Source: Alphaproteobacteria bacterium (GTDB lineage Bacteria > Pseudomonadota > Alphaproteobacteria > Micropepsales > Micropepsaceae). From it: a stretch of DNA of 61,631 nt. Shown here in pieces: positions 36,444 to 45,451 of this stretch. Every line of letters starts with the position of its first letter. Positions within the stretch are counted from its first letter, which is position 1. Made by a program: the position numbers and the translations under genes. Where the stretch lies: assembly GCA_016124635.1 (NCBI GenBank), contig WGNJ01000032.1, positions 1 through 61,631 of the forward strand. The letters run 5' to 3'. A model generated the notes under the pieces. It worked only from the letters and a program-made list of their open reading frames with translations. It was not told where the DNA came from and did no database searches.

Positions 36444-37109
36444 ATGGCCGCGTGGGTCGAACTGACGGCATCGGACGGGCACAAGTTCAAAGCTTGGCAA
36501 GCCTCGCCCCAGGGTAAGGCGAAAGGCGCGATCGTCGTCATCCAGGAAATCTTCGGCGTCAATCATCACATCCGCGACGTCACGGAACGTTTCGCGAAGG
36601 AGGGATATCTGGCGATCGCGCCGGCCCTCTTCGATCGCTATCAACGTGACTTCGACGTGAACTATGGGCCGGAGGACATGCAGAAGGCGATGCAGGTCGT
36701 GCCGAAAATCGACATCGCCAAAGGCATGCTCGACACAGAGGCGGCGCGCGCCGCGGTCGCGAGCGCCGGCAAGGTCGGCATCGTCGGCTATTGCTTCGGC
36801 GGTGTCGTTGCCTGGCTCGGCGCGTCGCGTCTCAAGTTCGACGCTGCCTCGTGCTACTATGGCGGGCGGATCGCCGCCCTGAAGGACGAGAAGCCGAAAT
36901 GTCCGGTGATCATGCATTTCGGCTCGAAGGACGCGCACATCCCGATGACGATGGTGGACGAGATCCGCAAGGCGCAGCCGAACGTGCCCATCTACGTCTA
37001 CGACGCGGATCACGGGTTCTCGTGCGACGAGCGCGCGTCGTTCGATAAAGCAGCACACGACCTCGCTTGGACGCGGACGATGAAGCTGTTCCGGGAGAAC
37101 GTCGGCTGA
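36444..37109 (+). CDS. Dienelactone hydrolase family protein
   Basis: A 221-aa alpha/beta hydrolase with the Cys-Asp-His triad of dienelactone hydrolases: C117 (GYCFGG), D163 (GSKDAHI) and H190 (DADHGF). E36 (IQEIFGV), which activates the Cys, is also present. It opens enol-lactones in aromatic ring degradation, or related esters. AAGGAGG precedes the ATG by 5 bases. The stop overlaps the next gene's start by one base (TGATG), so the two hydrolases are co-translated. Confidence 0.92.
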   Translation: MAAWVELTASDGHKFKAWQASPQGKAKGAIVVIQEIFGVNHHIRDVTERFAKEGYLAIAPALFDRYQRDFDVNYGPEDMQKAMQVVPKIDIAKGMLDTEAARAAVASAGKVGIVGYCFGGVVAWLGASRLKFDAASCYYGGRIAALKDEKPKCPVIMHFGSKDAHIPMTMVDEIRKAQPNVPIYVYDADHGFSCDERASFDKAAHDLAWTRTMKLFRENVG

Positions 37110-38035
37110 TGCGAACGCTTCTCGCGTTGCTCAGCCTGGTTCTCGCGGCAACGCAAGCGGGCGCCGGAACAATCTCATATCGCGATCTGTTGTCCCGGCC
37201 GCGCGCCAAGCCGACGGAGGTCGTGCACTACGGACCCGCCAAGCATCAACTCGCGGAACTTTGGTTGCCGAAGGGACAGGGGCCGTTTCCGACAATCATT
37301 CTGATCCACGGCGGGTGTTGGCTCGCCGAACTGCCGGGCACGGAGCTCATGGCCTATATGGCGGCCGATCTTCGAGCGACCGGCTATGCGGTGTGGAGCA
37401 TCGACTATCGCCGCGTCGGTGAGGCAGGCGGCGGCTATCCCGGCACCTATCAAGACACGAGCATGGCGATCGACAAGCTGCGCGCGATCGCGGCAGCGAA
37501 GGGGCTCGATCTTTCCCATGTCGTGGCTGTTGGTCATTCGGCAGGCGCACAACTTGCGTTGTGGGCGGCCGCGCGGCCCAAGGTTGCGAAGGAGAGTCCG
37601 ATCGGTTCCGCCGATCCGCTGCCGGTCGCGGGTGTGGTCAGTCTGGCCGGTATCGACGATCTCAAAGCCTATCGCGCCGACGGGCCGCCGGCTTGCGGCG
37701 GACCCGCCACCATCGATGCGATCGCGGGAGCGAGCCGCGGCGGCGATCCCTACATGGATACGTCGCCAGCCGCGCTGGCGCCGCTCGGCGTGCCGCAGGC
37801 CGTGATCTCAGGTGCGCTCGATCCGATCGTGCCGCCGCAGTTCGGTTGGGACTATGCGATGACGGCTGCCGGCGCCGGCGATCACGTGCGTCAGCTGACG
37901 ATCGAGGATGCCGGGCATTTCGAGCTGATCGATCCGACGTCGGCTGCGTGGGCCAAGGTGCGCCTCGAGATCGACATTCTCACCGGACGCACGGCGGCGC
38001 CGAAACTGCCTGAGCCGTACCATCCACACGATTAG
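37109..38035 (+). CDS. Secreted alpha/beta hydrolase
   Basis: A 308-aa esterase/lipase-like hydrolase with a signal peptide (residues 1-19, ending AGAG). The oxyanion-hole motif is IHGGCW (residues 66-71), the nucleophile elbow is GHSAG (S144), and the acid/base residues are probably in SGALDPIV and EDAGHFEL. The ATG at 37109 shares a base with the upstream stop. The end overlaps the convergent membrane gene (TTAG, 38032-38035). Confidence 0.87.
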   Translation: MRTLLALLSLVLAATQAGAGTISYRDLLSRPRAKPTEVVHYGPAKHQLAELWLPKGQGPFPTIILIHGGCWLAELPGTELMAYMAADLRATGYAVWSIDYRRVGEAGGGYPGTYQDTSMAIDKLRAIAAAKGLDLSHVVAVGHSAGAQLALWAAARPKVAKESPIGSADPLPVAGVVSLAGIDDLKAYRADGPPACGGPATIDAIAGASRGGDPYMDTSPAALAPLGVPQAVISGALDPIVPPQFGWDYAMTAAGAGDHVRQLTIEDAGHFELIDPTSAAWAKVRLEIDILTGRTAAPKLPEPYHPHD

Positions 38036-38322
38036 CGGTCCCGAGGGCTGCTCCGGCCGAGTAGCCGGGACGCCAGACTCCAAGCTGGCGGGAGGACAGC
38101 AAGCAGTGCAGCACCAAACGCGAAAAGCAAAGTGATTACTCCAACCCGCCATGCAAACTCTACAAAGCCAATGCTCTGCAACTTCACGAGCAAATAGACG
38201 AGAAAGAAACACCACATCGCGACCAACACCCTGATGCCGCGCATTGCCTGCGCCTTGACATAAACATCTTTCTCGAGGCTCAAGTCGGGTTCCCCAAACC
38301 ATCGCCTCAATCGCTCAAACAT
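38032..38322 (-). CDS. Small membrane protein of unknown function
   Basis: A 96-aa protein with two hydrophobic segments (about residues 30-48 and 57-80), an amphipathic N-terminus (FERLRRWFGEP) and a basic tail. The ATG at 38322 lies just beyond the stop of mutL (38336). The frame is open to 38400, but that would overlap mutL. The ribosome binding site is poor. No family recognised; more A/T-rich codon use than its neighbours. Confidence 0.6.
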   Translation of the reverse strand: MFERLRRWFGEPDLSLEKDVYVKAQAMRGIRVLVAMWCFFLVYLLVKLQSIGFVEFAWRVGVITLLFAFGAALLAVLPPAWSLASRLLGRSSPRDR

Positions 38323-38335
38323 GATTGGAATCCCG

Positions 38336-40165
38336 TCAGCGGCGGCCGAAGAGCTTTTCGACATCGGCGAGCTTGAGCTCGACGTAAGTCGGGCGGCCAT
38401 GGTTGCATTGGCCGCTCAAGGGCGTCGCTTCCATCTCACGCAACAGCGCGTTCATCTCTTCGATCGTGAGACTCCGGCCGGCACGTACCGATGAGTGGCA
38501 CGCCATGGTCGAACAGATCTCGTCGAGACGCTCCTTCAACGACAACGCATCGCCGTATTCTGCGATTTCGTCGGCGAGATCGCGCATCAGGCCCTTGATG
38601 TCGCCGCCCTTGAGCAGCGCCGGCACTTCGCGAACGAGCACCGCGTCGATGCCGAAAGGCTCGACGATGAGGCCGAGTTCCGCCAGAGGTCCAGCGCGGG
38701 CGACGAGGCGATCGACCGACGGGCCGTCGAGATCGACGACTTCGGGTACGAGCAGCATCTGGCGCTCGATACCCTGGCTCGCGAGCGCCGCCTTCATTCG
38801 TTCGAGCGTCAGTCGTTCGTGCGCGGCGTGCTGGTCGACGATGACGATGCCGTCGGCGGTCTGCGCGACGATGTAGGTCTGATGGAGCTGGCCGCGCGCG
38901 ACCCCGAGCGGAAAGCGCTCGAGGCCGCTGGTGTCGCCATTGGGGCGATCGAGCGGACGGGCGAGCGGCGGCGCTTGCACGAAGGACGACTGCAACGGCG
39001 GCGCCGGGGTGTAGAGGGCGGCAGCAGTCTCGGCGAGCGCTCTGGGACTCGCGTGCTCCGGGAAATGATAGGCGAACGGAGCGCCAGTTTGTGGGCGGAG
39101 CGCCGCAAGCGTATCGCTCGCAACCGTCGTCGAGGCGCGGTTGCCGCCCTGCCCGATCGCCGCCTTTAGCGCACCGACAATGAGCCCGCGTACCAGAGCG
39201 GCATCGCGGAAACGGACCTCGGTCTTTGCCGGATGCACGTTCACGTCGACTTCGTGCGGCGGCAAATCCAGAAAGAGCGCGACCATCGGATGGCGGTCGC
39301 GCGCCAGCACGTCGGCGTAGGCGCCACGCACCGCGCCGAGCAGCAGCTTGTCGCGCACGGGGCGGCCGTTGACGAAAAGGAATTGGTTCGCCGCCGTGCC
39401 GCGGCTGAAGGTTGGAAGCCCCGCGTAGCCCGTGAGGCGGATTTCACCGCGCTCCGCATCGACGGCAAGTGCGTTCTCGGCGAAGTCCGCGCCGAGGACG
39501 CTCGAGAGACGGCGAAGACGGCTGTCGAAGAGATCACTGCCCTCCGGCGCGGCGCGCAACGCAACGCGGTCCTCGGTTTGCAGGCGGAAGCCGACGTCGG
39601 CGCGCGCCAATGCGAGGCGCTTGACGATGTCGATGACGGCGGCGGTTTCGGCGCGCTCGCTTTTCAAGAATTTGAGGCGCGCGGGCGTCGCGTAGAACAG
39701 ATCGCGCACTTCGACGATGGTGCCCGAAGCGCCCTGCCCTTCGAACGCCGCCGGATGCGGCGCGCTCGCTATGCCGGCATCGATCGTGATGGCGCTCGCC
39801 TCGCCGCCTTTGACGCGCGCGGTGATCTGCAGGCGGGCAACGGCGCCGATCGACGGCAGGGCTTCACCGCGAAATCCCAGCGTTGCGATCGCCGTGAGAT
39901 CGTCTATGCCGCCGTCATCGCGTGGCAGCTTCGACGTCGCGTGGCGCTCGACCGCGAGTTTGAGTTCGTCGGCGCTCATGCCGATGCCGTCGTCGGCGAC
40001 GCGGATGTAGTTGATGCCGCCGGCGGTGATCGAGATGCTGACATGGCGCGCGCCGGCGTCGATCGCGTTCTCGACCAGCTCCTTCACGGCGGAGGCTGGG
40101 CGCTCGACGACTTCACCCGCCGCAATGCGATTGATCGTGCCTTCGGTTAGGCGGCGTATCTTCAC
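38336..40165 (-). CDS. mutL: DNA mismatch repair protein MutL
   Basis: A 609-aa GHKL ATPase that couples MutS mismatch recognition to downstream repair. The ATPase motifs are [21 protein letters not shown] and [10 protein letters not shown]; the transducer and a C-terminal dimerisation domain follow a Pro/Ala-rich linker (about residues 340-410). The C-terminal domain ends with the conserved ACHSSVRAG and CNHGRPTY. It starts with GTG overlapping the pgi stop (GTGA). The endonuclease metal motif [12 protein letters not shown] is present. Confidence 0.96.
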   Translation of the reverse strand: MKIRRLTEGTINRIAAGEVVERPASAVKELVENAIDAGARHVSISITAGGINYIRVADDGIGMSADELKLAVERHATSKLPRDDGGIDDLTAIATLGFRGEALPSIGAVARLQITARVKGGEASAITIDAGIASAPHPAAFEGQGASGTIVEVRDLFYATPARLKFLKSERAETAAVIDIVKRLALARADVGFRLQTEDRVALRAAPEGSDLFDSRLRRLSSVLGADFAENALAVDAERGEIRLTGYAGLPTFSRGTAANQFLFVNGRPVRDKLLLGAVRGAYADVLARDRHPMVALFLDLPPHEVDVNVHPAKTEVRFRDAALVRGLIVGALKAAIGQGGNRASTTVASDTLAALRPQTGAPFAYHFPEHASPRALAETAAALYTPAPPLQSSFVQAPPLARPLDRPNGDTSGLERFPLGVARGQLHQTYIVAQTADGIVIVDQHAAHERLTLERMKAALASQGIERQMLLVPEVVDLDGPSVDRLVARAGPLAELGLIVEPFGIDAVLVREVPALLKGGDIKGLMRDLADEIAEYGDALSLKERLDEICSTMACHSSVRAGRSLTIEEMNALLREMEATPLSGQCNHGRPTYVELKLADVEKLFGRR

Positions 40166-41469
40166 GCTTTGGCGTCCAAATATTCGCGCGTCAGGCGCTT
40201 ACCTTCCTCGACAGCGGGCTGGCCGAAGGGATCGACATCCCAAAGCTTCGCGGCGATCAGCGTTTCAAGCATGAAGTGCATCATCAAGCTGCCCATCGCG
40301 CGCTCGTCGAGATCTGCGACGAGGCGCAGCATGCGCACCGGACGCCCGTGACCGGCAAGCACCTTTGCGCTCGCTTGCAGCTCGGCACGATTGACCTCGC
40401 CAAGCGTGTGACCGGCATAGAGATCGAGATTATGCTCGCGCGCCCATTTCGGACCAATGCGAGCGTCTTGGCTTTCGTAAGGCGCGTCGATGAAGGTGAA
40501 CAGTTTGTCGGCTGGTCCTTCGAGATAGAGCTGCAACTGACTGTGCTGGTCGACGGGACCGAGAGAGGCGATCGGCGTCGTGCCGCGTCCATGTTTGCCG
40601 AGGCTTTCACCCCAAAGCTGGCGCCACCATTGTGCGAGCAGCCAAAGGCGGTCGCTGTAGGGCCAAAGAATCGATTGGGAGAGGCCGACGTCGCAAGCCG
40701 CGACGCTGAGCGCGGCACCTTGGGCCGCCGGCGGCAAGCTCTTTTCCGCCGCGACTTCGGTATCGAAGGTTTGCTTCGCAGCGGCGCGGATCGCCATCGG
40801 GTCGAGACCCATGACGATCGCGGGCAACAGTCCGACGGTCGAGAACACGGAGAAGCGACCGCCGAGATTGGCGTCGTGGACGAGGATCGGCGCCTGGATA
40901 TGCTCCAGGATGTTGCGTAGCGGATTGTTCTTGTTCTCGGTGATGCCGGCGAAATGGAATTTGAGATATTTGCCGCCGCCGGCATTCTCGATCGCTTCGA
41001 TCGCGGCCATCGTCTGCATCAACGTTTCGACGGTGCCGCCCGACTTAGACACGCAGAGAAAGCGCGTCGTTCGTAGGTCGCAATTCGCGAGCAAGCTTGC
41101 GAAGGTCGAGCCGTCGAGATTGTCGAGAAAATGTACGCGCGGTGTTCCCTGTCGCGGCTGGTAGGCCTGCGTTCCCCAATAGGCGATTTGGCCGAGCGCT
41201 TGCGCGCCTAAGCTCGAGCCGCCGACGCCAAGCACGATGAGATCGCTCGTATTGTTCGACAGGTGGCCCGCGACCTCGCGCGCGGCGGCGACGTCACTCT
41301 CATCGTTGAGCGCGGCCTTGACGGCTTGGAGGGAGCGGTCGGGCGAATTGGCCAACCAATCAAGAGCCTTGTGCGTTTCGTGCACACGCTTCTCATAGGC
41401 CTCGGCGAGGCGTTTATTGACGGCAGTCGCGCCAGTGCAGAGCGATAGGTCTTGCGTGAAAAGGGTCAT
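40162..41469 (-). CDS. pgi: Glucose-6-phosphate isomerase
   Basis: A 435-aa enzyme interconverting glucose-6-phosphate and fructose-6-phosphate in glycolysis/Entner-Doudoroff metabolism. The first sugar isomerase domain has [13 protein letters not shown] and the phosphate loop [11 protein letters not shown]; the PGI signature region holds [16 protein letters not shown]. It is shorter than the roughly 550-aa classic form and resembles the compact alphaproteobacterial type. The stop is coupled to mutL by a GTGA overlap. Confidence 0.93.
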   Translation of the reverse strand: MTLFTQDLSLCTGATAVNKRLAEAYEKRVHETHKALDWLANSPDRSLQAVKAALNDESDVAAAREVAGHLSNNTSDLIVLGVGGSSLGAQALGQIAYWGTQAYQPRQGTPRVHFLDNLDGSTFASLLANCDLRTTRFLCVSKSGGTVETLMQTMAAIEAIENAGGGKYLKFHFAGITENKNNPLRNILEHIQAPILVHDANLGGRFSVFSTVGLLPAIVMGLDPMAIRAAAKQTFDTEVAAEKSLPPAAQGAALSVAACDVGLSQSILWPYSDRLWLLAQWWRQLWGESLGKHGRGTTPIASLGPVDQHSQLQLYLEGPADKLFTFIDAPYESQDARIGPKWAREHNLDLYAGHTLGEVNRAELQASAKVLAGHGRPVRMLRLVADLDERAMGSLMMHFMLETLIAAKLWDVDPFGQPAVEEGKRLTREYLDAKA

Positions 41470-41587
41470 GTCTGATTCTCGCGGAACCTCGCGAATCTAA
41501 CAAGAAACGCGCGCCAAGCGCTAATCGCACAAGTGGAACTTCAACAAGCTGGCTCGCCTCCCAACAAAAGGCAGGCGAACGCCCGAG

Positions 41588-42901
41588 CTACGGCTTCACG
41601 CCCTGAGGTTTGCCGACCATGAGAACCACCAGGCGCTTCGGATCAAGGAGACGCTTGGCCGCCCGGTTGACGTCGGCAAGAGTGACAGCCTCGACCTCCT
41701 TGTTGCGGTTCTCGACATATTCCGGAGGCTGGTCCTGCAGGGCGAACGTCAGCAACTGACGCGCGATCTTTGCGTTGGTGTCGAAACGCAAAGCGAAGGA
41801 GCCGGTCAGATACGTCTTTGCATCGGCGAGTTCTTTGGCCGTGATGCCCTTGGCTACCAGATTCTGCATCACGGAACGCGTCAGATCCAAAGCTTGACCG
41901 GCGGTCTCGTTCTTCGTGCCGAACGAACCCTCGAGATCGCCGCCGCCGATGAAGAAGGGATCGAGGCCGGTCGAGATCCCGTAGACGAGACCGCGCTTCT
42001 CGCGCACCTCATCCATCAGACGCGACGAGAAGCTGCCGCCGCCGAGCACATAGTTCACGATGTAGGCGGCCATGAAATCAGGATCGCTCCGCGCCAGCCC
42101 CGGAAGGCCGAACACCGCCGCGGTTTGCGGATTGTTGCGCTCAATCACCTTCAGCGTTGCCGGCGCCATCTGCGGCGGTGCCACCAGCGGCTGACCTTTT
42201 GCCGGCAGGCTGGCGAACAGATTGTCGAGCGTCGAGGCAAGGGTTTCGGCGTCGATGTCGCCCACCACAACGACGCGCATGCGATCGCGCGTCATCATCG
42301 CCTTCATCGCCGCTTGAAGATCGGCGCGCGTGAGTTTGCCGATCGATTGGGGCGTGCCGTAGAGCGGATTGCCGTAAGGATGGTTCGGAAATGCCGTCGC
42401 ATACCAAAGTTCGGACGCAAGCGACTCCGGGTCGTCGTCGACCTGACGCTGCGCGACGCGCAGCTGATCCTTGGCGCGGACAAGAGATTGCGCATCGAAG
42501 CGCGGCTTGGCGAGCGCCAGCGCCATTAGGCGGAAGGCGTCGGACCGATTCTCCGTCAGCGTCGTAAGGCCGATGTAAAAGGCATCGCGGTCGCAGCTGA
42601 ACGACAGCGATATCGAGCGGTCCGCGAGCTGCTGCTTGAAAGCGCGGTCGTTGTACTGACCGGCGCCCTCGTCGAGCATCATGCCGAGCAGCGTTCCCTC
42701 GCCTTCTTTGCCTTTGCTCTCGCGCGTCGAGCCGCCGACGAAACCGACCGACATCGCGAGCGCGGGCAGCCCATGATCCTCGACGAGCCATGCTTCGATC
42801 CCGTCCGGACTCTTTACCACGACAGGCTTGGTCGCGGCACTTGCGGGGAGAACGAACGCGAAGAGGGCGACGATAGCTAAGGTGAGCGTCCGCAAAGTCA
42901 T
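41588..42901 (-). CDS. M16 peptidase family protein lacking the zinc motif
   Basis: A 437-aa protein with a signal peptide (residues 1-22, ASAA) and the paired M16 domains. Where active members have HxxEH, this one has LLGMMLDEGAGQ, so it cannot bind zinc. The C-terminal half (GLPGLARSDPDFMAAYIVN, then VREKRGLVYGIS) is well conserved. In such pairs the inactive partner forms the closed chamber with the active one. The start overlaps the upstream active M16 gene (ATGA). Confidence 0.9.
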   Translation of the reverse strand: MTLRTLTLAIVALFAFVLPASAATKPVVVKSPDGIEAWLVEDHGLPALAMSVGFVGGSTRESKGKEGEGTLLGMMLDEGAGQYNDRAFKQQLADRSISLSFSCDRDAFYIGLTTLTENRSDAFRLMALALAKPRFDAQSLVRAKDQLRVAQRQVDDDPESLASELWYATAFPNHPYGNPLYGTPQSIGKLTRADLQAAMKAMMTRDRMRVVVVGDIDAETLASTLDNLFASLPAKGQPLVAPPQMAPATLKVIERNNPQTAAVFGLPGLARSDPDFMAAYIVNYVLGGGSFSSRLMDEVREKRGLVYGISTGLDPFFIGGGDLEGSFGTKNETAGQALDLTRSVMQNLVAKGITAKELADAKTYLTGSFALRFDTNAKIARQLLTFALQDQPPEYVENRNKEVEAVTLADVNRAAKRLLDPKRLVVLMVGKPQGVKP

Positions 42902-44247
42902 TGGGCGCCCTCCGCCTTCGCCGTCAATAGACCGGTCACAGATCGTTCCGGCTTGAGAAATTCGCGCATGGCTGCCGCCACCTCTTCAGCCTTCACGGTC
43001 GCGATGACGTCCGGCCATTTGTAGATTTCATCGATCGTTTGGCCGTCGATCAGGCCGAAGCCGTAGATCTGCGCCATCGTGTTCTGACTGTCGCGCGCAT
43101 AGATGGCGGCGGCGCGAAGGCGCGAGATCGCGCGCTTCATCTCCTCGGCGGTGGGCCCGGTCTTGAGGAAATCGGCGATAACCTTGTCGCCCGCCGCCTC
43201 GAGCGCTGCGAGCGCCACGCCGCTGCGCGGCGTCAAATCGATGCTGAACGTCGAATAATCGTAATCGTTGCCGCTGTAGGAAGCGCTCGCCTCGGCCGCA
43301 AGCTTGCGATCTTCGACGAGAGCGCGGTACAGGCGGCTCGTCGCGCCGCCGCCCAATATCTCCGCGCCGACCTCCAGCGCGTACGCCTCGCGCCCCTTCT
43401 CGGTGCGATAGCTCGGCGTCAAATATTCGCGCGAGAAATAGCTTTGCGTCGCGCGCGCGTCGACAAGGGTCACGCGGCGCGCCGCGATCGGCGGCGGCTC
43501 GCCCGGCCGCCAACGCGGCGGCACCGGGCGGGCAGCAACAGGCCCATAATACTTTTCGGCAAGCGTCTTCACTTCGTCGACGGTCACGTCGCCCGCCACG
43601 ATCAGGATCGCGTTGTTCGGTCCGTAGTGCGCGTTGTACCAAGCCTCCGCGTCGGCGCGCGTCAACTTCTGCATCTCGTGAAACCAGCCGATGACCGGAA
43701 TGCCGTAGGGATGATTGAGATAGAGCGCCGCCGACATCTGCTCGCTCAATAGCGATGAGGGATTGTTGTCGACGCGCATCCGCCGCTCTTCAAGGATCAC
43801 GTCGCGCTCGGGCAGCACAACTTTGTCGGTCAACTTCAAGTGCGCCATGCGGTCGGATTCGAGATCCATAACAAGGCCGAGACGGTCGCGCGCGACGCGC
43901 TGCCAATAGACGGTCTCGTCGTGCGTCGTGAACGCGTTGTCCTGGCCACCTTGGCGCGCGACGATCTTCGAAAAGTCGCCCGAGGCAATCCTATCCGTGC
44001 CCTTGAACATCAGATGTTCGAGAAAGTGAGCGATGCCGGAATGGCCACGCGTCTCGTCGGCGGCACCGCAGCGGTACCAAACCATGTGTGTCACGACAGG
44101 TGCGCGGTGATCTTCGATGACGACCACTTGGAGACCGTTGGCGAGCTTGAAGGTTGCCGGCGGACCGGAGCTTGCGGCTTGCGCCGCGGCGGCCGTCGTG
44201 AGGAAGAGAATGGCAACGGCAAAAGCGCGAACTATGAGATGCAGCAT
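42898..44247 (-). CDS. Active M16 family zinc metallopeptidase
   Basis: A 449-aa pitrilysin-type peptidase with a signal peptide (residues 1-25, AQAAS). The inverted zinc motif HFLEH (H74, E77, H78) is intact and followed by the downstream Glu helix (ENAFTTHDETVYW region and RERDVILEERRM). It should degrade peptides in the periplasm with the inactive partner encoded next. The frame is open to 44313, but the ATG at 44247 directly precedes the signal peptide. Confidence 0.92.
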   Translation of the reverse strand: MLHLIVRAFAVAILFLTTAAAAQAASSGPPATFKLANGLQVVVIEDHRAPVVTHMVWYRCGAADETRGHSGIAHFLEHLMFKGTDRIASGDFSKIVARQGGQDNAFTTHDETVYWQRVARDRLGLVMDLESDRMAHLKLTDKVVLPERDVILEERRMRVDNNPSSLLSEQMSAALYLNHPYGIPVIGWFHEMQKLTRADAEAWYNAHYGPNNAILIVAGDVTVDEVKTLAEKYYGPVAARPVPPRWRPGEPPPIAARRVTLVDARATQSYFSREYLTPSYRTEKGREAYALEVGAEILGGGATSRLYRALVEDRKLAAEASASYSGNDYDYSTFSIDLTPRSGVALAALEAAGDKVIADFLKTGPTAEEMKRAISRLRAAAIYARDSQNTMAQIYGFGLIDGQTIDEIYKWPDVIATVKAEEVAAAMREFLKPERSVTGLLTAKAEGAQ

Positions 44248-44277
44248 ATGCGTTCCGTTTGTCGCTCGATTCAAAAC

Positions 44278-44308
44278 GTTATGGCCGGGATTGGGTCCCG
44301 GCCATAAC
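44278..44308 (-). terminator. Intrinsic terminator between the DUF3035 gene and the M16 pair
   Basis: A perfect 13-bp stem (GTTATGGCCGGGA / TCCCGGCCATAAC) with a 5-base loop, followed on the minus strand by GTTTTG. It ends the ileS-lspA-DUF3035 transcript before the M16 genes; the M16 promoter must lie within 44248-44277 or be read-through. Confidence 0.8.
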
Positions 44309-44334
44309 CGCAAATTCGCAGTGTAACGCGATTG

Positions 44335-44937
44335 TTAGAACCAGCCGGAGAACCAGCCGCCCGAATCGTCGTCCTTCTGGATGACGGGCTTGTCGCTGTC
44401 CTTCTGGTCCTCGGCGGATGCGCTGGCCCTCGTTTGCGCGTTGACGATGCCCTCTTCGCTGATGCGCTTTGCCTCTTCGGCGGCGTCCAGCGGCTGGCCG
44501 GAGTCGGATGGCGAGGATTGCCAGAACAAGATTGCGTCGGCGTAAGAATAGCGGGCGGCTTCTGCGCGGCGCTCACGCTGCTCGCTCATGAGCTCAGTGC
44601 GAATCTTGGGATCGGCTTTGTCGGCGCCGGCTTGGGCCAAGAGCGCACTCTCGCCTTCCGTGGCCGGATGAACAGGCGTGTCACCAAGGAGGGCCTGTTG
44701 CGCGCGGAGCGAGACGTCGGCGTCTTGCGGGCGCGGTGCGCCCGGTTGAGGCGCCTTGAGGGTAAAATCAGGCGGCACCGCGAGCGGCGCGCGCGTGCGA
44801 ATCGCGAACTCATCGGGCGGCTGCTTGGTGGCGCCGATCGCCTCCTTGAAACCGCTGCATGCGCCAAGAGACAGAGCAAGGGCCGACACCGCCATGGCCA
44901 TCGCCACGCGCAAACCCGTGTACGCACTTGTCTTCAC
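44335..44937 (-). CDS. DUF3035 lipoprotein
   Basis: A 200-aa protein with a lipobox LSLGAC (cleavage before Cys 27 or so), then a hydrophilic, Ala/Glu-rich region with PPDEFAIRTRAPLAVPPDF, which is the DUF3035 hallmark (also called a beta-barrel assembly-related lipoprotein in some annotations). It ends in an aromatic GGWFSGWF. It starts with GTG at 44937 behind GGAGGATCACAC and overlaps the lspA stop (GTGA). Being next to lspA, whose product processes lipoproteins, is a conserved alphaproteobacterial arrangement. Confidence 0.88.
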   Translation of the reverse strand: MKTSAYTGLRVAMAMAVSALALSLGACSGFKEAIGATKQPPDEFAIRTRAPLAVPPDFTLKAPQPGAPRPQDADVSLRAQQALLGDTPVHPATEGESALLAQAGADKADPKIRTELMSEQRERRAEAARYSYADAILFWQSSPSDSGQPLDAAEEAKRISEEGIVNAQTRASASAEDQKDSDKPVIQKDDDSGGWFSGWF

Positions 44938-45449
44938 GTGTGATCCTCCGTTGCGTCGCGCGATCGGCTTTTCCATTCCACGAGCAGTAGATCGGCGGCC
45001 ATCAGCATCACGCCGAGCACGATGGCCGTATCGGCGACGTTGAATACGTACCAAGAATAGCCGAAAGCGTGGAGATGAAAAAAGTCGGCAACTTTACCAT
45101 ACGCCACGCGGTCGATCACATTTCCGACCGCCCCGCCGATGATCAGGCCTATGGCCTGCGCCAGACGTAGGTCCTTTATCCCGCGGAGCCACCAAATCAA
45201 GAGGGCGACGACGCCCAAGGAAAAGACGACCAGTAGCCAGCGCTGAAACTCCGATTCGGCTTGAAACAATCCGTAGGAGATTCCCGGGTTCCAGACCATC
45301 ACGACGTTGAAAACCGGCAATATTTCAATCGGCTCGACGGGTAAGCCACTGAGGCTCTTGATGAAATCAAGGCCGTAGAGAATGAACACTTTCACCAGCT
45401 GGTCGAACGCAAAAATGGCCGCGGCGATGATGAGCCCGTAGCGGAGCAT
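44934..45449 (-). CDS. lspA: Lipoprotein signal peptidase (signal peptidase II)
   Basis: A 171-aa inner-membrane aspartyl protease with four membrane helices that cleaves the signal peptide of prolipoproteins. The catalytic Asp pair is D113 (GNVIDR) and D140 (FNVADTAI); NPGISYG matches the family's WNxGxxFG. AAGGAAG inside the end of ileS serves as ribosome binding site, only 2 bases from the ileS stop. It is coupled to the DUF3035 lipoprotein downstream. Confidence 0.96.
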   Translation of the reverse strand: MLRYGLIIAAAIFAFDQLVKVFILYGLDFIKSLSGLPVEPIEILPVFNVVMVWNPGISYGLFQAESEFQRWLLVVFSLGVVALLIWWLRGIKDLRLAQAIGLIIGGAVGNVIDRVAYGKVADFFHLHAFGYSWYVFNVADTAIVLGVMLMAADLLLVEWKSRSRDATEDHT

Positions 45450-45451
45450 CG

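Noticed and set aside
41554..41578. Hairpin TCGCCT / AGGCGA after the M16 pair
   Set aside because: The stem is only 6 bp with a mismatched extension and no T-run, too weak to call a terminator.
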